DNA of 62,935 nt from Campylobacteraceae bacterium (GTDB taxonomy: Bacteria; Campylobacterota; Campylobacteria; Campylobacterales; Arcobacteraceae), in assembly GCA_013215945.1 (NCBI GenBank), contig JABSOM010000010.1, forward strand, positions 64,001 through 126,935, read 5' to 3'. A program made the translations under genes and the position numbers. The stretch's first letter is position 1. Every line of letters starts with the position of its first letter. Positions 35,070-44,623 of this stretch are shown piece after piece. The notes beneath the pieces were generated by a model that saw nothing but the letters and a program-made list of their open reading frames with translations, was not told the origin of the DNA and did no database searches.

Positions 35070-36476
35070 TTAGTTTTCTACATCTTTGTTGAAATTTTTA
35101 GCAATAGCAGTAGAAAATCTTTTAATAGTTTCTTGCCATCCTAAAACAGCCATTATGTCATAAACAGAAGGGGCTTGTGTTACTCCCGTAAGTGCAATGC
35201 GAATAGGTTGAAAGATTTGAGGAAATTTTAATTCATTTTCTTCAATAAATGGTTTTGTAATTAACTCGTAATCATCTGCCACTAATAAAGTATCTTTTTT
35301 TGATTCTAACAAAGAGATATATGATTTTAAAATATCTAAAGTATTTTCTTTCACAAATTTTTTGCTTCCTTTTTTCTCATACGAAGCGGGAACAAGCAAA
35401 ATTTTATTAACAGATGCTTTTAATTCTACCAGCGTATTTGCTCGCTCTTTTGATAAATCCAAAATCATATCTTTTTTATCATAAGAACTTAAATCACAAT
35501 CAAAAAATTTAAGCTCTTTTATTAGTCTTTCATTTGTTGCATTTTTTATATAGTGTGAATTTAACCATAAAAGTTTTTCTTCATTGTATGCAGAAGCAGA
35601 TTTATTAATTGTATTGGGATCAAATAATTCTAACATTTCATCCATTGAAAATATTTCTTGATCTCCATTTGACCAACCAAGTCTTACCAAAAAGTTCAAT
35701 AGTGCTTCTGGTAAATATCCCAATCTTTTGTATTCCATAACATCCATCGCCCCATCTCTTTTAGAGAGTTTTTTTCCAGCAGGATTATTAATCATAGGAA
35801 CATGATAAAATTTAGGAATAGAAAAACCCAAAGCATTGTAAATTACAATTTGTTTTGGCGTATTTGTTAAATGGTCATCGCCTCTAATAACATCTGTCAT
35901 TTTCATTAATGCATCATCAATAGCAACAACAAAATTATAGGTAGGCATACCATTTGATCTTGCAATTACAAAATCATCTACTTCAGAAGCTTGAAAACTC
36001 ATAGATGATTTAACACCATCTTCAAAATTAATCACACCTTCTAATGGGGCTTTAATTCTAATAACTGGAGTAACTCCTTCTGGGGGAGTTCCTGTAAAAT
36101 CTCTGTATCTTCCATCATATCTTGGTGTTTGTTTTTTACTCATTTGATCTTCACGTAAAGCATCAAGTTCATCTCTGCTCATATAACACTTATATGCTTT
36201 TCCTTCATCAAGAAGTTGTTTGATGTATTTATTATATATATCAAGACGTTTTGATTGATATTCAACTTCTCCATCATAAGATAAACCAACCCAGGCAAAA
36301 GCTTCAATAATGGCCTTCATTGCTTCTTCATTATTTCTTGCTGTATCTGTATCTTCAATTCTTAATTTGAATTCACCCTTAGTTTTTCGTGCCCAAAGAT
36401 AAGCATATAATGCTGTTCTTAATCCACCTATATGTAAATATCCAGTAGGACTTGGTGCAAATCGTGTTATTGCCAT
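35070..36476 (-). CDS. gltX: Glutamyl-tRNA synthetase
   Basis: 468 aa class I synthetase. HIGH-type motif SPTGYLHIGGLR at about 8-19, and KLSKRDGA as the KMSKS loop. The C-terminal third is the anticodon-binding domain. Campylobacterota usually have two GltX proteins, one of which charges tRNA-Gln for GatCAB; which copy this is cannot be decided here. It directly follows rlmN (start codon adjacent to the rlmN stop), so the two are co-transcribed. Confidence 0.95.
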   Translation of the reverse strand: MAITRFAPSPTGYLHIGGLRTALYAYLWARKTKGEFKLRIEDTDTARNNEEAMKAIIEAFAWVGLSYDGEVEYQSKRLDIYNKYIKQLLDEGKAYKCYMSRDELDALREDQMSKKQTPRYDGRYRDFTGTPPEGVTPVIRIKAPLEGVINFEDGVKSSMSFQASEVDDFVIARSNGMPTYNFVVAIDDALMKMTDVIRGDDHLTNTPKQIVIYNALGFSIPKFYHVPMINNPAGKKLSKRDGAMDVMEYKRLGYLPEALLNFLVRLGWSNGDQEIFSMDEMLELFDPNTINKSASAYNEEKLLWLNSHYIKNATNERLIKELKFFDCDLSSYDKKDMILDLSKERANTLVELKASVNKILLVPASYEKKGSKKFVKENTLDILKSYISLLESKKDTLLVADDYELITKPFIEENELKFPQIFQPIRIALTGVTQAPSVYDIMAVLGWQETIKRFSTAIAKNFNKDVEN

Positions 36477-37583
36477 TTATTTTCCCTTAATTTTATTAGT
36501 CTTATTAACTTCTTCAAAATTGCTAGCGTCTTTTTCTTTTAACTGTCCACAAGCAGCAGAGATATCTAAACCTTTTGATTCTCTAATAGTACTTAATTGA
36601 CCTTTTGATATTAAAAAGTTTTTGAAGCTCTCCATTGTCTCAACACTTGGTCTTTTGTAAGGGGTTCCAGGATAAGGATTAAAGTAAATCAAGTTTACCT
36701 TGGCTTTTATACCATCAAGTAATTTGATTAATTTAGCTGCATCTGCTAAAGAGTCATTTTTATCTTTTATTACTAAGTATTCAAACATAACTTTTTTTCT
36801 GGCATCAACAGGAAAAGCTTTTACCGCATCAATAATAGATTGAATATTATAAGCTTTATTCATAGGAATTAGCTCTGATCTTAATTTATCATCAACAGCA
36901 TGCAATGAAATTGCCAACTGAATACCTAAATCTGCTTCCCCAAGTTTAATTATCTTAGATGAAATACCAGAAGTTGATACCGTTTGTCTTCTCCTTGCAA
37001 TTGATAAACCATCTTCTTCAGAAAATATTTTTACAGCTTGTACAAAGTTTTTATAATTATCAAGAGGTTCACCCATTCCCATATAAACAATATTTACTGC
37101 TTTATTAGCTGCAATATTATTGTCTCTTTTTAAATGAACAATTTGTGCAATGTATTCTCCTACTGTTAAGTTTCTTACGAAACCACCTTTTGCCGTTAGA
37201 CAAAAAGTACAGCCTATTTTACAGCCAACTTGAGAAGAAATACATACAGTATATTTTTCACTTCTCTCAACAATTCCTTCTTCATTAATCTTCTTTTTTT
37301 TCATCAATAAAAGAACAGCTTCAATAGTATGTCCATCTCTTAATTTAAATAAATACTTAATACTACCATCTGTGCTTTCTTCTTTTCGTACTTGCTCTAA
37401 GATAGAAATATCATAATTATTTGATATCAAGTTGTCTTTTAAATCTTGAGGTATGTTCTTCATATCGTCGTAAGAAGTTACGTATTTTTTATAGATCCAA
37501 TCATAAATTTGTTTGGCTCTAAATGAAGGTTTCACTTCTTCTTTTAATTCTTCTAAGGTGTAATCATAAATTGATTTCAACAT
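36477..37583 (-). CDS. rlmN: Dual-specificity 23S rRNA/tRNA methyltransferase RlmN
   Basis: 368-aa radical-SAM enzyme that methylates C2 of A2503 in 23S rRNA and A37 in tRNAs. The cluster-binding motif CKIGCTFC (CxxxCxxC) lies near residue 125, GGEPL-like MGMGEPLDN at about 168, and the methyl-carrying C-terminal cysteine in ISAACGQL. Length is standard. Its 5' side faces the parS-bearing intergenic region. Confidence 0.95.
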   Translation of the reverse strand: MLKSIYDYTLEELKEEVKPSFRAKQIYDWIYKKYVTSYDDMKNIPQDLKDNLISNNYDISILEQVRKEESTDGSIKYLFKLRDGHTIEAVLLLMKKKKINEEGIVERSEKYTVCISSQVGCKIGCTFCLTAKGGFVRNLTVGEYIAQIVHLKRDNNIAANKAVNIVYMGMGEPLDNYKNFVQAVKIFSEEDGLSIARRRQTVSTSGISSKIIKLGEADLGIQLAISLHAVDDKLRSELIPMNKAYNIQSIIDAVKAFPVDARKKVMFEYLVIKDKNDSLADAAKLIKLLDGIKAKVNLIYFNPYPGTPYKRPSVETMESFKNFLISKGQLSTIRESKGLDISAACGQLKEKDASNFEEVNKTNKIKGK

Positions 37584-37851
37584 TATCCTTTGTCTATATT
37601 ATTTTGTATTTTAACATTATTTGTAATATTTTGATCTATTTTATTTACTATTATTTTACAAATTTCAAAACTCTTTTTTCAAGCCAATGTTTCATTTTAT
37701 ACATGAACAATAAATCGAAAAGAGGAATATGGATTTACTTATAGAATCATATTTTAAAGCTTAATGAATTTATTTTAATATATATATTCTTCTTTAAAAA
37801 ATTTTTGCTTTTACCTATTAAGTTTGTGTGTTAGAAAATAAGGACTAATAT

Positions 37852-37867
37852 TGTTTCACGTGAAACA
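37852..37867. other. parS centromere-like site
   Basis: TGTTTCACGTGAAACA, a perfect 16-bp palindrome identical to the bacterial parS consensus TGTTNCACGTGAAACA bound by ParB/Spo0J. It lies in the 418-bp non-coding gap between rlmN and the phosphorylase-like gene, where no other gene is apparent. parS sites cluster near oriC in most bacteria. Confidence 0.88.
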
Positions 37868-37957
37868 TCAATCCTATATCAAGTAGATAAAGTACATATC
37901 TTATCCTTACATAGCGGTATAGAGGCATTTTATTAAAAAATGTAAAATAGATAGAAG

Positions 37958-38004
37958 TTGATAAATAAACAATACTAGCTCATTTATCAAGTAGTTATTG
38001 TTTA
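37958..38004 (-). terminator. Interleaved inverted repeats at a gene end
   Basis: Two stems overlap in ABA'B' order: TTGATAAAT (37958-37966) with ATTTATCAA (37982-37990), and AAACAATA (37967-37974) with TATTGTTT (37996-38003). They cannot form simple nested hairpins, only alternative folds or a pseudoknot. The location at the stop codon of the minus-strand gene suggests a 3'-end or terminator function. Confidence 0.45.
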
Positions 38005-38535
38005 GATAAGATCTTTATTTAAGACATAAGAACTTAGTTTAGACATTGCTAAGTGATGATTCTTCAAGAAGGTTTTATGCGCATCTTTATTGGTATAGTT
38101 AGAAACAATGAAGATTCCAGCAGCTGGAATATTAAACTTTTTTGCTACTTCAAGAACAGCAAAAAACTCCATATTTTCTATTCCAATTCCTTCTTCTAAA
38201 AAAGTAGCTGTAAGATTTTTGTTTGTAGAAATGTAATTACTAGAGTTAACAATAGTATCATTTTTTACAATTTTATTTTGAGATTCTATAAGAGTATTTA
38301 AAGGGGTATAAGAGTCCTTACGTAAAAAAGACAATTCAATATTAGCTGCGCTTCTTGACTCAATAATATCAAATATATTGTACTCACCATAAGAACCTGC
38401 TGTGCCTATAAAAAGTATATTTTTGGGCTTATTCTCCAAACAAATCTCAGTAAGATTAATAGCAGATTCAATTAACCCTACGCCAATAATTTTGGCAAAT
38501 TCAAAAGTTTCTTTTCTTCCAGCACAAACTATCAC
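38002..38535 (-). CDS. Nucleoside phosphorylase/nucleosidase-like protein
   Basis: 177 aa, shorter than the 230-260 residues of usual PNP_UDP family enzymes. It has ILFIGTAGSYGEYNIFDII (phosphate/purine pocket glycines) and GIENMEFFAVLEVAKKFNIPA, the counterpart of the family's DMEGAAVA segment with the ribose-binding Glu. The N-terminal strand begins MIVCAGRKETFEFAKIIGVGL. Purine salvage or MTA/SAH/futalosine cleavage are possible. It overlaps the next upstream gene by 4 bp. Confidence 0.65.
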   Translation of the reverse strand: MIVCAGRKETFEFAKIIGVGLIESAINLTEICLENKPKNILFIGTAGSYGEYNIFDIIESRSAANIELSFLRKDSYTPLNTLIESQNKIVKNDTIVNSSNYISTNKNLTATFLEEGIGIENMEFFAVLEVAKKFNIPAAGIFIVSNYTNKDAHKTFLKNHHLAMSKLSSYVLNKDLI

Positions 38536-39194
38536 TTACAATCCAAAGAATATAAAGCATCCAAAGCTAAGTTTTCCAAAGCAAAAGTAGGAAGAATAAA
38601 ACCATCATGTTTATCAAAAGAAGTGAATGATGAATCAGCTTTATTTGAATTTAACTTAATTTTTATTGCTTTGATTTTACATTGGGTATTTAAAGATACT
38701 GATAAATTTTTAGCGTAAGTATTCCCCCATTTAATTGCTTGAAAACGAAGTAATTCATAAGCACTTTCTTCAGAAGATTTTTTAATTTTCCAGGATAAAG
38801 AAGAAAGTTCTACAGAAGTCTGTCTCTTTTCTTTTAATTGATTAATACTGTATATGAAAGAATTCAAACTTGAAGCACTGTTGCTTGAAACTTTATACTG
38901 TAGTTTACCAAGATAAGAAATTATTTTAGGAAGATTATTTGTATCCTTCTTATATAAAGGATATACGAGATAGTTTTTAAAATAAATATCAACATGATTA
39001 TTAGACTTTATTTCTTTACTAAATCTATTTAATATCTTTGATACAGTTATAATAGAATTACTTTTGGTAGTAATTTCAATCTGCGTAGATAAAGTATCTG
39101 GTTTCAGTTCTTTAACAAATCTTTTTTCAAATTCAACTTCATAGGAGAAAAGGCTTAGAGGCAAACAAGTAAATAATAAATAATGCTTTTTCAT
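38532..39194 (-). CDS. Exported protein, possibly SIMPL/DUF541-like
   Basis: 220 aa with a short signal peptide (MKKHYLLFTCLPLSLFS). The middle part, DTLSTQIEITTKSN near the start and a long amphipathic helix with SINQLKEKRQTSVELSSLSW, faintly recalls SIMPL (DUF541) proteins, but this is not secure. Its stop overlaps the phosphorylase start, and it follows hisF without gap (stop/start adjacent), so all three are one operon. Confidence 0.55.
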   Translation of the reverse strand: MKKHYLLFTCLPLSLFSYEVEFEKRFVKELKPDTLSTQIEITTKSNSIITVSKILNRFSKEIKSNNHVDIYFKNYLVYPLYKKDTNNLPKIISYLGKLQYKVSSNSASSLNSFIYSINQLKEKRQTSVELSSLSWKIKKSSEESAYELLRFQAIKWGNTYAKNLSVSLNTQCKIKAIKIKLNSNKADSSFTSFDKHDGFILPTFALENLALDALYSLDCK

Positions 39195-39956
39195 TTATAA
39201 CCTTACAGCAATGCCATTGCTATCCAAATATCTTTTTAAATCCATAATATCAATTTCTTTAAAATGAAAGATTGATGCTGCTAATGCTGCACTTGCTCCG
39301 CAATCAAAAGCTTCTTTAATATGACCCATTGTTCCAGCCCCACCTGAGGCAATTACAGGAATATCCAATAAAGAAGATATAGCTGAAGTGATATTAAGTT
39401 CATAACCAGTTTTAGCCCCATCTGTATCCATAGAAGTTAAAAGTATCTCTCCTGCACCTCTGTTATAAACTTCTTTAGCCCAAACCAGAGCATCAAGACC
39501 TGTATCTTCACGTCCACCTTTAACAAAAACATGATAAGAACCATCTGCAACTTTTTTAACATCAATTGCAACTACAATACATTGAGAGCCAAATCGTTTT
39601 GATGCTTCATTAATAAAGTCTGGATTACTTACAGCACTAGAATTAATAGAAACTTTATCACAACCTACATTTAGTAGTTTATAAATATCATCGAGTTTTC
39701 TAATACCTCCACCTACTGTTAAAGGAATGAAAACTTCTTTTGCAACATCTCTTACAATATCAACAATTGTATCTCTGTTTTCAACAGATGCTGTAATATC
39801 CAAAAAAGTGATTTCATCTGCACCTTCATTGTTATATCTCTTAGCAACTTCAACAGGATCCCCTGCATCTCTTAAACCTACAAAATTTACACCCTTAACT
39901 ACGCGTCCGTCTTTTACGTCCAGGCAAGGTATTATTCTCTTAGCAAATGTGCTCAA
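39195..39956 (-). CDS. hisF: Imidazole glycerol phosphate synthase subunit HisF
   Basis: 253 aa cyclase subunit of histidine biosynthesis, a TIM barrel. [15 protein letters not shown] holds the first catalytic Asp and VVAIDVKKV the second; phosphate sites TVGGGIR and [10 protein letters not shown] are visible. Start codon is TTG at 39956 with AAAGGA six bases ahead. HisH is not in the window. Co-transcribed with the two following small genes. Confidence 0.96.
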   Translation of the reverse strand: MSTFAKRIIPCLDVKDGRVVKGVNFVGLRDAGDPVEVAKRYNNEGADEITFLDITASVENRDTIVDIVRDVAKEVFIPLTVGGGIRKLDDIYKLLNVGCDKVSINSSAVSNPDFINEASKRFGSQCIVVAIDVKKVADGSYHVFVKGGREDTGLDALVWAKEVYNRGAGEILLTSMDTDGAKTGYELNITSAISSLLDIPVIASGGAGTMGHIKEAFDCGASAALAASIFHFKEIDIMDLKRYLDSNGIAVRL

Positions 39957-40027
39957 TTTATATCCTTTACGACATATTTTGTTGATATTATCTAATTGTA
40001 AGTTAAAAGAAGCTATACTCTTTGCTT

Positions 40028-40828
40028 ATGGAAAAAATTAAAGCAAAAAAAAGATACGGACAGAACTTTCTGAAAGACGAAAGCATTTTATTAAGAATCA
40101 TCGAATCGATGCCCTACAACAAAAACAAGCTAATTGAAATCGGGCCTGGCTTAGGTGATTTGACACAAAAATTAGTCAAGTACAAAAATGTGAGAGCTTA
40201 TGAGGTAGATAATGATTTAATCAAAATTCTACGAACAAAATTTGCTGTACAAATAGATGATAACAAACTAGAACTGATTCACACAGATGTTTTAGAGGCT
40301 TGGGATGACCAAGGAACATTATTTGAGAGTAAGTACGATATGATAGCAAATTTGCCTTATTATATCGCAACGAATATTATTTTAAGAGCCTTGGAAGATG
40401 ATAACTGTGAACATATTATAGTTATGATCCAAAAAGAAGTTGCACTAAAGTTTGCAGCAGAAGTGAAAGAAAAAACATTTTCTTCCTTATCTGTTATAAC
40501 CAAACTTTTATCACTTGAAGCGAAGATACTTTTTGATGTACCTCCCACTTCATTTGAACCTGCACCTAAGGTAATGTCATCAATTTTATATATAAAAAAA
40601 GACTCATTAAAGAGTATTGAACCTGGATTCAAGAAGTTTTTAAAAGCCTGTTTTGTACAGCCAAGAAAAAAACTTTCGAGGAATATATCTTCAATTATCC
40701 CTAGAGATACAGTAAATAAAATTTTTGAAGAACTTAATATTCATGATAATGTTCGCCCTCATGAAATTGATGCATTTTTGTATAGCCAAATGTACAAAAA
40801 GGTAGATAATTATGGAAGAAAACAATAA
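40028..40828 (+). CDS. rsmA: 16S rRNA dimethyladenosine transferase RsmA (KsgA)
   Basis: Dimethylates A1518 and A1519 of 16S rRNA. 266 aa from the ATG at 40028 (a TTG at 40022 adds two residues). [11 protein letters not shown] at the start, SAM motif [14 protein letters not shown] and catalytic [10 protein letters not shown] are diagnostic. It overlaps the RNase J gene by 17 bp; the pair is conserved in Campylobacterota as far as I recall. Confidence 0.96.
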   Translation: MEKIKAKKRYGQNFLKDESILLRIIESMPYNKNKLIEIGPGLGDLTQKLVKYKNVRAYEVDNDLIKILRTKFAVQIDDNKLELIHTDVLEAWDDQGTLFESKYDMIANLPYYIATNIILRALEDDNCEHIIVMIQKEVALKFAAEVKEKTFSSLSVITKLLSLEAKILFDVPPTSFEPAPKVMSSILYIKKDSLKSIEPGFKKFLKACFVQPRKKLSRNISSIIPRDTVNKIFEELNIHDNVRPHEIDAFLYSQMYKKVDNYGRKQ

Positions 40829-42848
40829 TGTTACGGAAATTAGTGCAGAAATTGGTTCAGTAGAAAAAGAACAAAAACAAGTACCTGCAACAAAAGTAGC
40901 TTCAAAAACAGAAGTTACAAGTGAAGCTAAAACAGAAAATACGCAAGAAGCTCAAAAAGCTCCTGCAAAAAAACCTGTTCACAATCACAATAAAAAACCT
41001 GTTCACAATCACAATAAAAAACCAGCAAATGGTCCACGTGGTAGAAACAATCAAGGTGGAGTAAAACCTAAAATCAAAGTTACAACGGGTGAGGGTTGGA
41101 CCAGTGATTTACAAAAAGGTTTTAATATAAATGAGCGTGTTCAAAAAGACAGATTAAATCCACACAATAAACTAAACTTAGGAACAACAGCTAAAATTAA
41201 AGTTACTCCTTTAGGTGGTTTAGGTGAAATTGGTGGAAACATGATGATCATTGAAACTGAAAAAGAAGCAATTATTGTTGATGTTGGAATGAACTTTCCA
41301 GATGAAACAATGCATGGTGTTGATATTTTAATTCCAGATTTTACTTATCTTAGAGAAATCAAACATAAAATTGTAGCTGTTATTATTACTCATGGACATG
41401 AAGATCATATTGGAGCTATACCTTATTTATTTAAAGAAATGCAATGGCCAATTTTCGGAACTGCTTTACCTTTAGAAATGATTGGTTCAAAATTTGATGA
41501 ACATAGAATGAGACAACACAGAGCTTTATTTAGATGTATTGAAAAAAGAAGACCTATTAGAATTTCTGAAGATTTTGAAGTTGAATGGATGCATGTTACT
41601 CACTCAATTATTGATTCATCTGCAATTGCTATTATTACAGATGCAGGAACAATGATTCATACTGGTGATTTTAAAATAGATCATACTCCTGTTGATGGTT
41701 ACCCTACTGATCTTCATAGACTTGCACATTATGGAGAAGCTGGTGTTATGTTATTAACATCTGATTCAACAAATTCTCACTCTCCAGGATTTACAAGAAC
41801 AGAAAAAACAGTTGGACCTACTTTTGATAAAATTTTTGCAAATGCAAAAGGTAGAGTTATTATGTCTACTTTCTCATCAAATATTCACCGTGTTTCACAA
41901 GCAATAGTACGTGGAATTGCAGCAGGAAGAAAAGTCTGTGTTATTGGTAGATCTATGGAGAAAAACTTAGACTTAGCACTTGGACTTGGATATGTAAAAT
42001 TTCCAAAAGATAAATTCATTGATGCATATGAAGTTAATAAATATACAGATGATGAAGTATTAATCGTAACAACAGGATCACAAGGTGAACCAATGTCTGC
42101 ATTGTTTAGAATGTCTATTCATGAACACAGACATATTAAAATCAAACCAGAAGATACAATTGTACTGTCGTCAAAAGCCATTCCTGGAAATGAAGCAAGT
42201 GTATCTGGTTTAGTTAATAACATCTTAAAAGCGGGTGCCGTTGTTGCATATCATGATTATCCGGATTTACACGTATCAGGACATGCTGCGCAAGAAGAAC
42301 AAAAATTAATGTTACGTTTAGTTAAACCTAAATTCTTTTTACCAGTTCATGGTGAATACAATCATGCTTTAAAACATGGAAGAACAGGAATTGATTGTGG
42401 TGTTTTAGAGCGAAATATGTATGTAATGAATGCAGGAGAACAAATTGAAATTACTCCTAAATACATGAAAAAAATCAAAACAATCAAATCTGGTAAAACA
42501 TATATTGATAATCAAATGAACCACAGAATTGCAGAAGATATTGTAATTGACAGACAAACAATGGCCAATGAAGGTATTGTAATGTTAGTAGCTCAAATCA
42601 ATGCAAATGAGAGAAAACTAGAAGGAAAAATGAGAGTTGCCTCTTTTGGTTTGGTTTCAAATAAACAAGACAGATTTTTTGCAAAAGAAATTGAAGACTT
42701 ATTAGAACTGTTCTTAAGTAATGCAAAAGAAAGTATTTTTGCTAATAATAGAATGTTTGAAGATGAAATAAGAAAAGTAGTAAGAAAACATTGTATTAGA
42801 AAATACAAAAAATACCCAATGATTGTACCTACATTATTAGTACAATAA
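40812..42848 (+). CDS. rnj: Ribonuclease J
   Basis: 678 aa, metallo-beta-lactamase/beta-CASP ribonuclease, the main mRNA decay and rRNA maturation enzyme in these bacteria. Residues 1-130 are a disordered extension with a twice repeated KKPVHNHN; the catalytic motif ITHGHEDHIGA follows at about 194-204, and later GEYNHALKHG. The extension is typical of Campylobacterota RNase J. Starts inside the rsmA end and precedes kdsD by 12 bp. Confidence 0.95.
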   Translation: MEENNNVTEISAEIGSVEKEQKQVPATKVASKTEVTSEAKTENTQEAQKAPAKKPVHNHNKKPVHNHNKKPANGPRGRNNQGGVKPKIKVTTGEGWTSDLQKGFNINERVQKDRLNPHNKLNLGTTAKIKVTPLGGLGEIGGNMMIIETEKEAIIVDVGMNFPDETMHGVDILIPDFTYLREIKHKIVAVIITHGHEDHIGAIPYLFKEMQWPIFGTALPLEMIGSKFDEHRMRQHRALFRCIEKRRPIRISEDFEVEWMHVTHSIIDSSAIAIITDAGTMIHTGDFKIDHTPVDGYPTDLHRLAHYGEAGVMLLTSDSTNSHSPGFTRTEKTVGPTFDKIFANAKGRVIMSTFSSNIHRVSQAIVRGIAAGRKVCVIGRSMEKNLDLALGLGYVKFPKDKFIDAYEVNKYTDDEVLIVTTGSQGEPMSALFRMSIHEHRHIKIKPEDTIVLSSKAIPGNEASVSGLVNNILKAGAVVAYHDYPDLHVSGHAAQEEQKLMLRLVKPKFFLPVHGEYNHALKHGRTGIDCGVLERNMYVMNAGEQIEITPKYMKKIKTIKSGKTYIDNQMNHRIAEDIVIDRQTMANEGIVMLVAQINANERKLEGKMRVASFGLVSNKQDRFFAKEIEDLLELFLSNAKESIFANNRMFEDEIRKVVRKHCIRKYKKYPMIVPTLLVQ

Positions 42849-42860
42849 AGAAGGAAAAGA

Positions 42861-43826
42861 ATGAATTATAAATCAATTGCAAGAGATGTTTTATTAACAG
42901 AAGCAAAAGAGTTAGAATTAGCTGCTTTAAATCTGGATGAAATAGCCTTAGAAAAAGCAGTTGATTTAATTGTACAAACATCAGGAAAATTAATTATTAC
43001 TGGTGTTGGAAAGTCTGGTTTAGTAGGAGCTAAAATAGCTGCTACTCTAGCTAGTACTGGTACATCTTCATTCTTTTTACACCCTACTGAAGCAATGCAT
43101 GGGGATTTAGGAATGATTTCCAAAGGTGATGTAGTTCTGGCTTTGTCTTATTCAGGAGAAAGTGAAGAGTTGATTCGTTTACTTCCACATTTAAAACGTT
43201 TTGATATACCATTGATTTCAATGGCCAAAGATATTAAGTCAACCCTTGGAAAACATTCAGACATCTTTTTTAATATAAGTATTACAAAAGAAGCCTGTCC
43301 TTTAAATATAGCCCCTACTTCTTCCACCACCTTAACAATGGCAATGGGTGATGTATTAGCTGTTTGTTTAATGGAAAAAAGAAAGTTTAAAAAAGAAGAT
43401 TTTGCATCTTTTCACCCAGGGGGTTCACTTGGAAAACAACTTTTTGTTAAAGTATCTGACTTATTAAGAAAAGATTCTTTACCAATAGTTTCACGTGAAA
43501 CCAAATTAAAAGATGCAATAGTAAAAATGAGTGAAGGCAGAATAGGTTCTGTTTTAATACTTGATGATGATAAAAAAGTGATAGCATTATTAAGTGATGG
43601 AGATTTAAGAAGAGCATTAATGAAAGATAATTTTTCACTTAACTGTTCTGTTGAATCAATTGCAACAAAAAACCCAAAAACAATTCAAAATAAGAATTTA
43701 TTGGCAAGTGATGCTTTAGAGATTATAGAAAACTTTAAAATACAAGTACTAATAGTAGAAGATGAAAATAAGAAACTATTAGGTGTATTGCATATTCATG
43801 ATCTTATTGAAGCTGGAATAAAATAG
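42861..43826 (+). CDS. kdsD: Arabinose-5-phosphate isomerase (KdsD/KpsF family)
   Basis: 321 aa: SIS domain (about 30-170; ITGVGKSGLVGAKIAATLAST and LSYSGESEEL) and two CBS domains (about 205-321). It interconverts ribulose-5-P and arabinose-5-P for Kdo and lipopolysaccharide synthesis. A parS-like site overlaps codons 210-214 (VSRET, where the CBS region begins). Confidence 0.94.
   Translation: MNYKSIARDVLLTEAKELELAALNLDEIALEKAVDLIVQTSGKLIITGVGKSGLVGAKIAATLASTGTSSFFLHPTEAMHGDLGMISKGDVVLALSYSGESEELIRLLPHLKRFDIPLISMAKDIKSTLGKHSDIFFNISITKEACPLNIAPTSSTTLTMAMGDVLAVCLMEKRKFKKEDFASFHPGGSLGKQLFVKVSDLLRKDSLPIVSRETKLKDAIVKMSEGRIGSVLILDDDKKVIALLSDGDLRRALMKDNFSLNCSVESIATKNPKTIQNKNLLASDALEIIENFKIQVLIVEDENKKLLGVLHIHDLIEAGIK
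43488..43501. other. Second parS-like site, inside kdsD
   Basis: GTTTCACGTGAAAC, the 14-bp core of parS, perfect; the outermost bases are A and C instead of T and A. It lies 5.6 kb from the perfect site, within kdsD codons 210-214. B. subtilis and others also have parS sites inside genes. Confidence 0.75.
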
Positions 43827-43834
43827 GAAATAAT

Positions 43835-44623
43835 ATGGAAAACAAACAAAACGATTTAGTTAGACTTAATAAATTTATCTCACATAACTCAAAGTTCTCA
43901 AGAAGAGAAGCAGATAAAGTAATAGCAGAAGGCCGTGTAAAAATCAATAAAAAAGTTATTGATAACTTAGCAACACAAGTTGATCCCAGAAATGATTTAG
44001 TTATGATTGATAATAAAATCATTAAAATTGATGATGATAAAACCTATACGGTAATTGTATATAATAAACCAAAAGGTGAATTAGTAACTAAGAATGACCC
44101 CAGAGGAAGAAGAATCATTTATGATACTTTAGGTAAAAAATATTTACACTTCAGACCTGTTGGAAGATTGGATTATTCTTCAGAAGGAGTACTATTATTA
44201 TCTGATTCAATTGATATTGTAAATGGACTAATGCACTCACCTTTAGAGCGAACGTATAAAATTAAAGTTGATGGACCTATTAGTAAAACGCTTGAAATGG
44301 CAATGCAAGAAGGTTTAGAATTAGAAGATGCAAAAATTGGTGGCCATGCTCATTCAAAAATAGTTTCTATGAATTTTAAGCCTTTTGCGGCTTATCAGAT
44401 TTTAACCAATGGTGATAAATTCTCAAAATTGAAAGTTATCATTACTGAAGGAAAAAACAGAGAGTTAAGAAGATTTTTTGCACATTTTTCTTTAGATATT
44501 ATGGATTTAAAACGTGTTGATTATGGTGGAGTATCACTAAATAATCTACCTACAGGAAAAAGCAGATTTTTAAGTAAAGACGAATATAAAAATTTACGAT
44601 CATATTTAAAAGACAATGGATAA
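43835..44623 (+). CDS. rluB: Ribosomal large-subunit pseudouridine synthase (RluB/RsuA family)
   Basis: 262 aa. N-terminal S4 RNA-binding domain (about 5-60, LNKFISHNSKFSRREADKVI), then the catalytic domain with the key Asp in RPVGRLDYSSEGVLLLS and KLKVIITEGKNRELRRFF near the end. RluB versus RsuA cannot be fully resolved, but the size and GGVSLNNLPTG ending favour the 23S enzyme. Overlaps rarA by 8 bp. Confidence 0.87.
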   Translation: MENKQNDLVRLNKFISHNSKFSRREADKVIAEGRVKINKKVIDNLATQVDPRNDLVMIDNKIIKIDDDKTYTVIVYNKPKGELVTKNDPRGRRIIYDTLGKKYLHFRPVGRLDYSSEGVLLLSDSIDIVNGLMHSPLERTYKIKVDGPISKTLEMAMQEGLELEDAKIGGHAHSKIVSMNFKPFAAYQILTNGDKFSKLKVIITEGKNRELRRFFAHFSLDIMDLKRVDYGGVSLNNLPTGKSRFLSKDEYKNLRSYLKDNG

